Source: Diorhabda sublineata (Eukaryota > Arthropoda > Insecta > Coleoptera > Chrysomelidae). From it: 64,000 bases of DNA. The position numbers were made by a program, and so were the translations under genes. The stretch is taken from positions 19,034,001-19,098,000 of the forward strand of contig NC_079482.1 of NCBI RefSeq assembly GCF_026230105.1, in the 5' to 3' direction. Within the stretch, counting starts at the first letter, position 1, and each line of letters begins with the position of its first letter. Shown here in pieces: positions 11,641-23,310 of this stretch. Below the pieces are notes generated by a model. That model was not told the origin of the DNA. It saw nothing but the letters and a program-made list of their open reading frames with translations, and ran no database searches.

Positions 11641-12759
11641 ATAGCGGTAGGATATACCAAAAGTGATAAAGCGGGTTACAAACAAGCTTAAAAACAAACC
11701 CATATACAGGTGAATTCGTCGTGGAACTTTAAAAGACATGTTAAGATATTTTTTAACCAATATATTCAAATAATAAAAAAGAGATCGTTTTTGGATTGCC
11801 TTTACTGTAATAAAATTATAGCAAAATAAAGAAACCGTCATCTTATAATGTTGTATGTTCGTTGGGAAACTGCTTATCCCAAATAATGATGATGAGGTTT
11901 CTCCACCATATAATAAACGATATGCCACTTTGGAGAATGTCTGAAGTTCATTTTAGTAAAAACAAGCAAACACCAATCATTTACTCACAGGCTAAGGATT
12001 CACCTGGGGAAGAAAACAAATATGCATGGCTTTAGACAAGCCTAAAAAATTCATAGGTGGACAAACCCATTAAATGTAGTGGCGGAAATACTGCAGCTAA
12101 ATAGATGGCTAGCAAAGATTCTGGTAGGCTTGATTACAGGGTACCCCGTTGGTTCTCACAGGGATCCCCGATGGTTATCACAGATATAACATGGAGGAGA
12201 ACTCTGAGTTTTGACTTAATGGAGGAGTCTTTTTCAATTCTGAAAAGGTTGCATTGGTTGTCGGTTGTCAGTCTGGGAACAAAACTGAAAACTAATAATG
12301 AATATTAATTACTTCTTGAAGTTCACAGAACAGATGTTTTTATTTTTTTACGGTTCTTCATTAAAACATCAATTTTTAAGAATATTTCGTCTATAAATAC
12401 AGCCACGACAGACAGTAAATCATAACTCCAAGAAGTCGTTATTTTATTATTTTCTTTCCGCAAAGCTTCAAAAAACAATAAAATTATTAATAGCTCGATG
12501 TTGGGGTCAAAATATTGATAATTCTATTGTATAAACTATAGATTTAATATATCTAAGAATTTCTACATGGTGTTCCATTGTGAAAATCTTTAACAGGGAC
12601 GGTATATTGGGTACATAGACTTCTTATAACGTAAACAGTGTCTATTTATGTACCTACTATCAACGTCGAACAGAAAGAAACATAGAGAAAGTTAGAATTT
12701 CTAGAATTATACAAGGTGTTTCAAAAGAAAGTTCATATTAAAAAAAAACAATTTTAAGA
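11641..12759. other. No gene recognised
   Basis: Two short ORFs (11626-11928 on -, 12105-12308 on +) have no motif I recognise and no supporting splice sites. Near 12715 a GTGTTTCAAAAGAAAGTTCAT stretch may be the end of the transposon that follows. Confidence 0.4.
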
Positions 12760-13620
12760 AAAGTAAGGATTTTATTGAAAAAATGTTTGTTACATATTAA
12801 AATACCTTGCTTGGGAATTTATTTCTTAAAAATAACATCGTTCAAAAGTAAACCGCATACAATGATGGATATTTTCTCTTAATTGTGAAAGGGAAGTCCA
12901 TATGTTAGCGTAAACCTTCGATTTGATATAATCTCACAGGAAAAAGTCTAGGTATTAAATTGGGACTGCAAGAAACCAAACGTATGTCACTTCTCAAGAT
13001 CAGTTAGCCAAGAAAATCTCTACCAACTCGTGGCAGAGATATGTTTTGTGATTATATCTATTAAAGTTTTGTAGTTCAGGCACAAAGAAGTTGTCTAACA
13101 TCTGCACATAACGCTCTGAGTGCACTGTAACTGTGCCTTCCCTTATCTCAAAAAAGAGTAAGGGCCTATAATCCTTCGCGCTGTTATTCCAGCCCATACG
13201 GTCACTTTTGGCGAATGTAGGGGTTCTGATGTTTAGGTTTTGGAGTGGTAATGAGCTTTATCAGAAAAAAAGATGTCGATAATCGTTCGAAATCATTCAT
13301 TCATGTCAAGCCTCTGACTAGCATCCTGAGACTTCAATTCTTTTAGCAACTGAATTTTGTTACGGGTTCGGCTCCCAATCTTCGTGTACTATGTGAAATA
13401 ATGATTATCCATGCATGTTTAAAGCAACAGCACGCTTCCGAATAGACAAGTCAGGCTCATCACGATTAGATCGAGGTAATACTGTCTATGATTTCCGTCC
13501 TAGGTGACCTTGGTCTCCATAGAGACTAAATTCCCAAGAGCCATGCTACCGATTGAAATACCTCCCGCGCCACTTCGAATAGTGGCATCCGCGCAATAGG
13601 CAATACAAAGATTTGACAAC
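12760..13620 (-). pseudogene. IS630-like (D,D37-type) transposase relic
   Basis: The - strand reads ...PKVTVWAGITA in one frame, then in the next WNNSAKDYRPLLFFE, followed by GTVTVHSERYVQMLDNFFVP and ELQNFNRYN. This is the conserved core of an insect IS630-type transposase, which normally continues into a QQDGATAHTA motif. The longest open stretch is 65 codons (13000-13197). The upstream part to about 13600 shows the same family in several frames. Frameshifts and stops make it a clear pseudogene. Confidence 0.65.
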
Positions 13621-14059
13621 TTTTTTTATGACAAGTTGTAGATGATATTCATACTAATAGAACAACGTTCATAATTACAAATTATTGTCTACAGAAATTG
13701 AAGGTGTTTCGTAATTAATTGAGTGGCTAGAGAAATGACTATTAGTAATAACTGCCCGCGGTAAACTAGTGTTTGCATTATGATTAGATAATGAATATGA
13801 GGGTTGTCACCTAATAAAGAAATACGACATTTTTTTCATAACCTCTAACTTAGGTGTTCGGGGTAGCGATCTCTAGTGGGTCGCGGGGGACAGAAACCCC
13901 ACAAATGAAAATAATAATTGAAGCGACCAAGGAAATGTTTAGAACCTGAGTTTAATATCAATTTTAAACAATTCAATACTACTTTGGATTACAACTAGAA
14001 CTAACAAAAATGGAGTTGGACAGCGCTGCTAAAAATAATGGTGTTGGCTACTTTTTCAT
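13621..14059. other. Spacer between transposon relics
   Basis: No coding or RNA feature seen. A short GC-richer patch at about 13855-13900 has no recognisable identity. Confidence 0.35.
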
Positions 14060-14540
14060 GGAAAGCAACCCACACCACACCTCCATTAATCCAATGCGAC
14101 CTTCTTGACATTTTTTTCTTTTCTAAGGTCATGCCAGTAATAATTTAAACCATCTAGATCCAACCGATGGTTAGGTCCATCAATGTTACTTTTTTGTCCA
14201 TTTTTTTTCCATATTTTGCTATTTTGAATATGAGTTCCAGCGAAATTCAGTAGTCCCTTCAAATTATGTTTTTTCAGATTCCCTTCATTAAATCGCCACA
14301 CAATATATGTGAAGGATGCTCCTGTTTTTGAGATTGCTCCGAAATCCGCTCGTTTGACTTGTTTAGAAAATTTTGCAGGTCTTCCATTTTTTTTATTTTT
14401 CTCGTAATCGTCTGCCTCGCGATTTAAAAAGTTTTGAATCATTCTTTGGGGGCGGATAAGCTCATGAGCAATTTGTCTTTGGTTCAAACCACCTCTTTTT
14501 AAGTCCATAATTCTTTACTGCTCAATTTTCGGGTTGAGTT
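14060..14540 (-). pseudogene. Tc1/Tc3-like transposase N-terminal relic
   Basis: A 140-codon open frame (14086-14508) starts with a helix-turn-helix (GLNQRQIAHELIRPQRMIQN) and a GRPAKFS linker of the GRPRK type. It then runs to ...LDGLNYYWHDLRKE, the hallmark of Tc3-like transposases just after the first catalytic Asp. The catalytic segment (normally FSDEKKFN) is replaced by NIDGPNHRLD, so the first acidic residue is not recognisable. The remaining catalytic half is absent. It is a truncated, inactive copy in a cluster of DNA-transposon debris. Confidence 0.7.
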
Positions 14541-15149
14541 CCGCGCGGCATTATTTTGAAAACAAAAACTAACCGTCACATTATAAAAATCAAACAAATG
14601 TATTGTATCCTCCCTTTAACATCATCATAAACTTTCCCGATAATAGTTAACTCATAAAAAATATTTTTTCGAACCGTTTAACAAATATTTTTATAGCCAG
14701 GTAATTGCAGCTTATGATTTCATCTCTATAACTTTAAGACGTATTGGTGCGTAAAAAGCTTAAGTTAATTGTAGGTTTTTGCAGATAAATAATAAAAGAA
14801 TTACTGTTATCCACTATTTAATTACTTCATGTTCAATAAAAGTTATGGTTGTGGAATTTTTTAGGATATATTAATAAAATTTAAATAAAATCTGAACGGA
14901 TTTATAGGAAAAATAAAAACCTAATTGTGCTCACTGATGCTTGATATGGCAAATACTCGTCAAAATTTTAAGCTCCCGAATGTTGTAACATTAATTTGGA
15001 AATACCCTGAATATACAAGCTATGGGTATCTGAAGAAATTTTGTCAAATTATATTCCATGGTAAATAAAAACACATTTTCCCTGCTCTGTGAAATTATGG
15101 TGCTTATTGTGCACGTGTAAGAATTGGTATAAAAAATTCCGTTTTAGAA
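14541..15149. other. No gene recognised
   Basis: AT-rich; no support for any feature. Confidence 0.35.
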
Positions 15150-16015
15150 ATTTTCCCCTCAAAGACGAGTAACGTTCTGGTCGGTCTACCGAAGTTGATG
15201 GTGAGCAAATCAAGTCATAATTGAAGAGGATCGTCATAACTGTTCGAGAGGCTGCGAAGAGGATACATGAATCGTGCACAACAAACACACAAACTACTTA
15301 GGCTAGTTAAGAAGCTTGATATTTACCTCACGAATTGAAAGAAATTAATTTAATACAAAGAATCAACATTTGCGATATGCAGCTTAAACGAAATGAAAAC
15401 GACCCTTTCTTGAAAAGAATCATCACTGCTGATGAAAAATAGGTCCTGTACGTAACATAGTTCCAATACGATCGTGGAGCAAACACGATGAACCAGCACA
15501 AACCACATCGAAGCTGAAAAACAACAAAAAGGCTCATGCTGTAAGTTTGGGGAGATTACAAAGGTGTTCTATTATTTGAGCTGCTTCCAAGGAACCTAAC
15601 CTAGGATGTTTACTTTCAACAATTAATGCAATTGGATAAAGCAATAAAAAAACGGCTAGAATTGTCAAATCGGGAGGGTTTAGTGTTCAACCATGATAAT
15701 GCAAGGCCTCACACATCTTTAGCAACTCGTGAGAAACTATTGGTGGTTGGCTGGGAAGTGATGCCACATCCTTCATATAGCCTTGATCTGGCATTATCTG
15801 ATTACCATTTATGTCGAAGTTTGTAGAATTCTTTGATTGGTCAAACTTTCACAAATGACGATGACCTTCAAGCCTGGTTCAGTTTATTGCTGAAATTTTA
15901 TGAGCTCGAAATCATGAAGTTCAAAGGTATATGACAAATTGATTAAAAACTATTCTTTGTTGAAAAAAGTGTTATTTCATACAGCAAAACCGAAATCACT
16001 TTTTCGCCAACCTAA
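15150..16015 (+). mobile_element. Decayed mariner element with 3' terminal repeat
   Basis: Mariner motifs appear in order: a GRSTEVDGEQIK-like linker, RIVITVREAAKRIHE, a first catalytic region read as ITADEK then a stop, NREGLVFNHDNARPHTS (second catalytic Asp) and MPHPSYSLDLALSDYHL (third Asp). The longest open piece is 15626-15826. At 15991-16015, CGAAATCACTTTTTCGCC plus AACCTAA looks like the 3' terminal inverted repeat of a SETMAR-type mariner. Several stops and frameshifts leave it inactive. Confidence 0.8.
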
Positions 16016-17149
16016 TAATATGTTTATTTCTAACAATTTTTTTGCATATTACAACCCTTTTTTAAAAATTTTAATTAAGCTTAGTATCCACGACAATTAA
16101 TTTCAACTTTACTCAATAGCAGATTTTTTAGCAACATTCTAAGAAAGTAATATTTTCTGTACTTTCCTTCACATATCTGTTTCATAATATTCAATTTTGT
16201 CGTCATCAGCATCTATTATTTAAATTATTCTTAAAAAGACCAATTGTACCATAATTTAATTTTTTAATGCTTTAAAACAATTTTAATCAAAGAGTAAGAT
16301 TTTATTTCTTATTTTATTGTATATATATCATTTAATTTAAAAAAGTAGGCAATATAGCTCATATCAATTCGAACTAAATTCTTGCTAATAATTAATGAAT
16401 ATTGATGCATTATGTCAATTAAATTAATCGGTTACTTCCAATTAAAATTGATATATTTCAATCAACACTGATTTGTAATAGCGCGCAGTAAGTTAAAAAT
16501 AAAAAAAATGGGTTTTAATGCTTCTAGTATATTATCCAAGATTTTTTCGTTGTACCAAAGTCGAATGTATTTTTTTTTCTAAACCACTAAGGACAGGATA
16601 GAAATTAGAAAAAAAAGCACAATACAAAAAAAAGTAGTTCAGAAAGTTTAATTACATAATTGTATATCATTAAATTGGCGAATAATGATGATAATTTTTG
16701 TACTTCATCCGAAAAAAGGGAAAAATAAAACAATATAATATTAGTTTTTAACATACCATAATAATCTATTAATAAGACAACTCAGTTATAAGTTATAGGT
16801 GGATTTTACTCATCACCTGTTGAAATATTGTTATCATTTTGTATAATCCAGTTATTTTTGTTTATTATTCTACAATAACGTTGATTTCCATCCTCTTAGT
16901 TTTTCTCAGCTATGCTGTCACCCCCGATGACACAAATGTTTGTTGATGATTGCAGAGATGTATGACTGTTCAGTTCAGGATTTTTAATTTTTGAAAAAAT
17001 AAATATATAGTAAACAACTTCATTCCAACTTTCGGTATGATGCATTCACCATTTTGGTAATTTGAAAATAAAGAGTTTGATGTGCCATGTGGTGATTACA
17101 TCGGAAGATTTTTTGAACAAATTTCGTAAAATTCACCTTAGATAATAAA
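16016..17149. other. No gene recognised
   Basis: Long AT-rich stretch; no ORF, RNA gene or transposon signature was recognised. Confidence 0.4.
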
Positions 17150-17461
17150 CTATCTAGACATCTTCAGTTTTATATCGACTATAAGAGATCCGTTGTCTTC
17201 TATGTCTTCATTTTCAAAGAATCTAACTGCGGAAGCTCCGTTAAACCCATGACCAATGAAACCTGGATGAAACGCTAATGGAAAATTTAAAATTTTTATT
17301 TTTGATGCCCTACTTTAATCAGAAGATTCTGGTGTTTCTTTAATAAATTCATTCAGTTTCTTCGGAGTGGAAGTGTGGTCTGGAGTTTTAGGAACGCATT
17401 CAGCTTCATATAAATCTCCAGATTGATGTTGATGGTCATTATTCAGGTTACTTTTTAGCAT
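17150..17461 (-). pseudogene. Unidentified coding relic, 104 codons with one stop
   Basis: One - strand frame runs from an ATG at 17461 to a TAG at 17150, broken only by TAA at codon 49 (17315-17317). The first half is hydrophilic and Pro/Thr/Ser-rich (VPKTPDHTSTPKKLNEFI). The second half reads FHPGFIGHGFNGASAVRFFE and then EDIEDNGSLIVDIKLK. That ending resembles the last strands of a MATH/TRAF-type fold (G-x-G-F...RFxxxxDLEDxGxL...D.L.I...V), but I cannot assign it firmly. It may be a processed pseudogene or the end of an unidentified mobile element. Confidence 0.35.
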
Positions 17462-17908
17462 CGAGTATAAAGCCTATAGTGGAAGACGGCTTGTACTTCT
17501 TGTTTGATTCAGAAAATACACGAGTAACACATTTTCACAAATAGGAGTGGTTTTTTCGTTGACTGCCAACCCCTAAAATTCTTGTATACTGCATTATACT
17601 TCTAGATTGATAAATTGGGTGCTCCTAAGCATTTGGCACACCAAAGATTGTGTGATAAATTATATCATTAAAACAACAAAGGGATAAAAAACAATTTCCT
17701 TTAGGTTGGTAGACAAAGACAACTCAAACTTAGTTATATCATGCTAAACAATGAAAGGGATGAAGTTGAACCATTGCACTCTCTAACCTTCACATTCATA
17801 TCTGTAGTCTTTGGAAACTAGCAACTCTCATTAACTATAAAATTTAAACTAAGTTGGAATTTCAGGAACAACATGGAGTGCGTTTCCATAACCTGTAGTC
17901 TCTGAAGA

Positions 17909-17925
17909 CGATAACTTGATTATCG
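17909..17925. other. Short hairpin CGATAA-N5-TTATCG
   Basis: A 6-bp inverted repeat is followed by GAAAGGCGCGTCAG. Its GC content differs from its surroundings. Similar hairpins occur in insect retroelement tails (from memory), so it may mark an element end. Confidence 0.25.
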
Positions 17926-18259
17926 AAAGGCGCGTCAGCGTCAAATTTAGCTTTGTTATCGTACTATTTTTTTAATTAGTTTCGTTTTCTATCCAAATTG
18001 CATTTTTACCATTTAGATTGATTCGTATGTTTTCGCCACCTAGATTCTTATTTGGGCATTTTTCCCGAGTTGATTTATTTCGATCCAAGAATGCAGGCTT
18101 CCAAAAGTCACTTAGAACAGTCTATCATATGTTTTTTCATCCGCCAATCAATCACAAAGTCCGCGGTACCTAACAGTTCTTTTGACAGCTACCTCCAATC
18201 TTCATGACCAAACTTATGCGTTCTGACAGTCAATAGTGATGCTGTCCCACGTTGGTGAT

Positions 18260-18740
18260 TAATATATTTGGTGGTTTCTCTGTAATCTAGTCAAGTATGG
18301 GGGTAGAGTGAAAAACGGACCAAACAAAATACAAGATATTTTTTCCCATATCCATGTTTAGTCTGAACATAGTTTCCTTTTAAGTCTACACATTTATAAG
18401 CTTTCCAAATAATAGATGCGTCTCTTTCCTGAAAATAGACGTTTACGTATGCAGTAACATCCTCGAAAACAGGATACAGGATTAGGAAACAAGATAAAAG
18501 TTGCAAGCTGCCAAATCCGTCAATACTGAGGGTTTTCAATTAATCCGAGTTGCAATTTTAGTTATGACGATCATCGAAGTGTGAGAAGTTGCTTTGCTCA
18601 AATGGAAAAACACTAAAAGTCGCTTTTTTGCAATTTCTGTACCTTAGCATTATAACATTTTGGAAGATAGTCGATGAATTTAATTCCATGATTTTCCCTA
18701 AAGACGGTGGCTTTCATTTTTCTCTCCGATTAAATGTCCT
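18260..18740 (-). pseudogene. Mariner C-terminal relic
   Basis: The - strand reads MKATVFRENHGIKFIDYLPK (mariner: K-V/I-M-A-T-V-F-W-D...I-D-F/Y-L-P-K), then LTDLAACNFYLVS (degenerate SPDLAPSDFYLFP), then VTAYVNVYFQERDAS and KCVDLKGNYV, the family's C-terminal segment. The third catalytic Asp is retained but several stops interrupt the frame. The longest open stretch is 82 codons (18291-18539). Confidence 0.65.
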
Positions 18741-19599
18741 TAGCATTTCCAAAATGTTGTTATAAAATGACTGGAAATCTTGTCTTAAATCGCGCAAGCA
18801 AAGCCATCAGGACCATCCAATTTGAATTAATTTTGATCAGAACATATTATTTAAAGGAAGTTTTTGAAATGGAATGCTTGAATACTACAGGCGAAATCTT
18901 TAAAATTCTTTCAAGCAAACTGCATTTTTGCAACTTTATGACGCGTTGTCTGTTACCAACTTTTGACGCATTTGTATTCAATATTTTTCTAATCGTCCAC
19001 CGGGAAACATTTACAGCATTCTCGAAGTAGCCTTCTACAACTTGAGGTATAACTTGTGTATAACTTTATCCATATGAAACGTTTTGTAAAGAACTCGTGA
19101 ATTAACAATCTCTAATATAATTACCCTTATGAATAAACTTGTACGTTAACTAAAATTACCGCACTTAAGCGTCATTATAATACAATACTATAACAAAATA
19201 AGTTTTGATATTATATATAAAAAGTAGATAAATATATGAAAATACTTGGAATATAGTTGAAAAATATGCTGAGTACTGAAATTTGGTTAACCGAATCACA
19301 CTTGCAAATAGTTTTCATATCGCATACTAAGTAGGAAATGTAAAAATAAACAAGGAATTGAAAGACACGTTTTTATATTTAACAAAATTGTTCAGTTATC
19401 ATTTTTTTATCAGTAATTAGGTTAATTGTAGAGTTATTATTAAATACTAGCATGGATTTAGTATTTTGTATATCCCGACGTTATGTAATTGCGGAAAACG
19501 TTATTCAACTAGAATTTATTCGGATAGTACGTGCGCAGATTTTCCAACCAGTTTTGAATCACTAAGACATTCCAAAAACTTTTGATTTGACAATTACAC
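18741..19599. other. No gene recognised
   Basis: The 98-codon + ORF at 18734-19030 is opposite and beyond the mariner relic and has no recognisable motif. The rest is AT-rich. Confidence 0.35.
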
Positions 19600-19730
19600 T
19601 ACTACTGTGGCCACTCAAATTCAAGTTGATTTTTGGCATCGCCCATGTCTAAATCTACATCAAGTCTCTTTACATCTTCACCCACTTGGTCATTACATCT
19701 TGCTCTTGGTCTTCCAATTATGAGCCTAAT
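19600..19730 (-). pseudogene. LINE ORF2 C-terminal fragment
   Basis: The - strand reads GRPRARCNDQVGEDVKRL then DVDLDMGDAK. This fits the GRPRxRWxDxVxxDLxxLG tail that follows the reverse transcriptase in many insect LINEs. The expected Trp is Cys. Only the tail is present, as expected for 5' truncation. Confidence 0.45.
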
Positions 19731-19854
19731 TGAATTTAGATATAGAAATAACCAATTACCTTTCTAAATCGACTTTTTTCTTTTATTTTATTTTCTTTTA
19801 TTTAAGACAGGTAAAACGTTCACGTTGCGAACTGTTGCGGACTTGAGACTGATA

Positions 19855-19990
19855 ACTAATAGATCACCTATATCATAAATACCAAAATAAATATAAGATC
19901 AAAATAATTTGGACATCCTAAAAATATATAGCAGCCATCAATCAAATTATTTGTAGTTGTATTAGAATTTACAAAATAGAGCAATAAATC
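19855..19990. repeat. Fragment of an inverted-repeat element family
   Basis: AATAGATCACCTA (about 19859-19871) is followed by a roughly 60-base module (TATATAGCAG, then CATCAATCAAATTATTTGTA). The module recurs near 43720-43775, and the AATAGATCACC motif recurs at 38140-38148 and inverted at 38215 and 43875. It is interpreted as a MITE end plus internal sequence. Confidence 0.4.
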
Positions 19991-20213
19991 TTATATATTA
20001 AAAAAATTGATGATTTCCATTCCGAGTCCGTTCAGGCGTTTTAATCAACCGATTTGCTTCATTTTTTTTTTCATTGAAAGGTATTGATGCACAGATCAGC
20101 CATCAATCATCGGATTTCATCTAATTTTCACCATTCTCAAGTTATACTCAAATGCGATTTCCCCATGTACATTACTTATGGGAGTTTTTCACATACACAC
20201 GTTCTATCCTCAA

Positions 20214-22066
20214 TATCTCAGGTTCTATTCAAGATAGAGACTTCGTTTTGGTTTAAGAACACTCGCTGAAACACTTTCTTTCTTTTGAGTTTTTGAACAA
20301 TTAAATCGGTTGAGTTGGAGAGGAGCTAGGCGCGGGCATTCAATGTGGAGTTTTTGTCGTTTTTGGCAATTTTTCTACAATCAAAGATCTATATCTCAGG
20401 TTCTAATATAGCTACAGAGTTCGTTTTGGTTTAAGAACACTCGCTGAAACATACTCTTTCTTTTGAGTTTTTCAACACTTAAATCGGTTGAGTTGGAGAG
20501 GAGCTAGGCGCGGACATTCAATGGGGAGTTATGGATTTTTGTAGGTTTTTGGCAATTTTTCTACATTCAAAGATCTATATCTCAGGTTTTAATATAGCTA
20601 CAGAGTTCGTTTTGGTTTAAGAACACTCGCTGAAACACCTTCTTTCTTTTGAGTTTTTGGACACTTAAATCGGTTGAGTTGGAGAGGAGCTAAGCGCGGA
20701 CATTCAATGTGGAGTTTTTGTCGTTTTTGGCAATTTTTCTACATTCAAAGATCTATTTCTCAGGTTCTAATATAGCTACAGAGTTCGTTTTGGTTTAAGA
20801 ACACTCGCTGAAACATACTCTTTCTTTTGAGTTTTTCAACACTTAAATCGGTTGAGTTGGAGAGGAGCTAGGCGCGGACATTCAATGGGGAGTTATGGAT
20901 TTTTGTAGGTTTTTGGCAATTTTTCTACATTCAAAGATCTATATCTCAGGTTTTAATATAGCTACAGAGTTCGTTTTGGTTTAAGAACACTCGCTGAAAC
21001 ACCTTCTTTCTTTTGAGTTTTTGGACACTTAAATCGGTTGAGTTGGAGAGGAGCTAAGCGCGGACATTCAATGTGGAGTTTTTGTCGTTTTTGGCAATTT
21101 TTCTACATTCAAAGATCTATATCTCAGGTTCTAATATAGCTACAGAGTTCGTTTTGGTTTAAGAACACTCGCTGAAACATACTCTTTCTTTTGAGTTTTT
21201 CAACGCTTAAATCGGTTGAGTTGGAGAGGAGCTAGGCGCGGACATTCAATGGGGAGTTATGGATTTTTGTAGGTTTTTGGCAATTTTTCTACATTCAAAG
21301 ATCTATATCTCAGGTTTTAATATAGCTACAGAGTTCGTTTTGGTTTAAGAACACTCGCTGAAACACCTTCTTTCTTTTGAGTTTTTGGACACTTAAATCG
21401 GTTGAGTTGGAGAGGAGCTAAGCGCGGACATTCAATGTGGAGTTTTTGTCGTTTTTGGCAATTTTTCTACATTCAAAGATCTATTTCTCAGGTTCTAATA
21501 TAGCTACAGAGTTCGTTTTGGTTTAAGAACACTCGCTGAAACATACTCTTTCTTTTGAGTTTTTCAACACTTAAATCGGTTGAGTTGGAGAGGAGCTAGG
21601 CGCGGACATTCAATGGGGAGTTATGGATTTTTGTAGGTTTTTGGCAATTTTTCTACATTCAAAGATCTATATCTCAGGTTTTAATATAGCTACAGAGTTC
21701 GTTTTGGTTTAAGAACACTCGCTGAAACACCTTCTTTCTTTTGAGTTTTTGGACACTTAAATCGGTTGAGTTGGAGAGGAGCTAAGCGCGGACATTCAAT
21801 GTGGAGTTTTTGTCGTTTTTGGCAATTTTTCTACATTCAAAGATCTATATCTCAGGTTCTAATATAGCTACAGAGTTCGTTTTGGTTTAAGAACACTCGC
21901 TGAAACATACTCTTTCTTTTGAGTTTTTCAACGCTTAAATCGGTTGAGTTGGAGAGGAGCTAGGCGCGGACATTCAATGGGGAGTTATGGATTTTTGTAG
22001 GTTTTTGGCAATTTTTCTACATTCAAAGATCTATATCTCAGGTTCTAATATAACTACAGAGTTCGT
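20214..22066. repeat. Tandem satellite with nested higher-order repeat (178+186, 364, 728 bp)
   Basis: About ten monomers are marked by AAATCGGTTGAGTTGGAGAG at 20303, 20481, 20667, 20845, 21031, 21209, 21395, 21573, 21759 and 21937. The spacings alternate strictly 178, 186, 178, 186. The short type carries TGTGGAGTTTTTGTCG, GGTTCTAAT and CATACTC. The long type carries TGGGGAGTTATGGATTTTTG, GGTTTTAAT and CACCTTC. A second level is visible in the short monomers: ACACTT/ACGCTT and ATTTCT/ATATCT variants recur every 728 bp (21209 and 21937; 20755 and 21483). The first monomer, before about 20300, is divergent, as at an array edge. No ORF spans the repeat. Confidence 0.95.
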
Positions 22067-22105
22067 CCTTTTCTATTATAATGATTTCTGATATTTATTT
22101 AATGG

Positions 22106-22140
22106 ATTCGATGCGAGCGAAGCTGTGGGTAAAAGCTGGT
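22106..22140 (+). mobile_element. Helitron/Helentron-like 3' end next to the satellite
   Basis: GATGCGAGCGAAGC followed by TGTGGGTAAAAGCTGGT resembles the conserved 3' terminal segment of insect Helitron-like elements (GCGAAGCCGCGGGTAAAAGC then CTAGT). It starts about 40 bp after the last satellite monomer, so the array may be the internal minisatellite of a non-autonomous Helitron. No Rep/helicase coding is seen. Confidence 0.4.
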
Positions 22141-22733
22141 TTTACTTAAATTAGGTCTTAATTATCATTAATAGCTTTCTCGTTTTTATGACAACAATTT
22201 CTAACAATTCTCTATTTCGTGTATAAGATTCCGTTCCAAGAACTTTTGAATCTTTATAATTCGATTTATTTATTTAATTCACTAAGCAACAAAAGACGAT
22301 ACCAAATTTATCGTTCAAACGTATCTTATATGATAAACAAAGTTATAGATTTGGAATTAAAATCCTGGACACATGGTATATTTGAAAAATAATATTTCAA
22401 CCAATATCAAAGTGTTTATGTTATATGAAATACCAAATTAAATTAAAAAGAGTGGCGATATAAAACGATCGCGTCCCTAAATATCAACAAAACACGTCTG
22501 GTGTACATTATCCACTTAACTACCGAACTAACAGTAACAGATGGCGATGGATTTTATGGTTTCAAAAAACTTTGTTTCTATATCGTGAAAGAAGCTGCTG
22601 TTGTCGGTCGAGACAATGCATTTCTATTATTAATAAAAATGAGAAAATGGAATGTTTCGTTTGAACAACCTTGTGTATTTCTATAATTTGAACTAGAACG
22701 CTAAAATTATATTTATATGCTTTTCAACACAAG
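22141..22733. other. No gene recognised
   Basis: The 61-codon + ORF at 22501-22686 has no recognisable motif. The rest is AT-rich spacer. Confidence 0.35.
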
Positions 22734-23310
22734 CGGCGGGTGTAATTTGGGCGCTAACCATCCTTCTTTACCTGTCTGACCAAGAAGGGTAGATAATCCG
22801 ACACGTATTTTCGGCGCTAAGAAGTGCAGGTAGGTCGAGTCATAAAATAACCCAATAGAGGAAAAGTTGATAGATTTTTAAGTAGGTTAGGTTAGATTAT
22901 GTAAATCTCTTATTTTATATGTAATATGTACTTAAGTACTAAATAAAAATATAAAGAAATAAAAAAATTTACTTTATTTTGTAGAGTGTTACAAAAATGT
23001 TGTGAGGAAACTTTATTAAGGGCTGATTTTTCATTTAAAAAAAGTGCAAAGTAGCCCCCTCTAACGGTAAATTTTTTCAGACCTTAAGTGATAATAGGTC
23101 ATTTCTCTTATAGGAAAATCTAAAAATACAAAAATATATCTTATTATAAATGTTGGTGATTTAATAAATAACTGTATTTCATAAATCATGTACTTCAGTC
23201 GGTTAGCGCCCAAAATACACATAGGATTAAAATGATCCTTCGGTTATGGCGCCTAGTTTACATGTTGTAAAAAGTACATTATTCCTTTAGCGCCCAAATT
23301 ACATCCGCCC
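22734..23310. mobile_element. 577-bp non-autonomous DNA transposon (MITE) with TIRs and target duplication
   Basis: The ends are 24-bp inverted repeats that share GTAATTTGGGCGCTAA, with two mismatches across the 24 bp. The direct repeat AACACAAG flanks it on both sides (22726-22733 and 23311-23318), an 8-bp target duplication that could be read as 9 bp. Subterminal copies of the GGCGCTAA motif occur at about 22812-22820 and, inverted, at about 23203-23210. They are likely transposase-binding repeats. There is no ORF. An 8-bp duplication would fit hAT or P; 9 bp would fit Mutator. Confidence 0.85.

Noticed and set aside
12105..12308. 67-codon + strand ORF
   Set aside because: No family motif, no splice sites in frame, and its neighbours are transposon debris.
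20214..22066. CRISPR-like array
   Set aside because: The regular repeats are full-length 178/186-bp monomers with no unique spacers, in an animal genome; it is a satellite.
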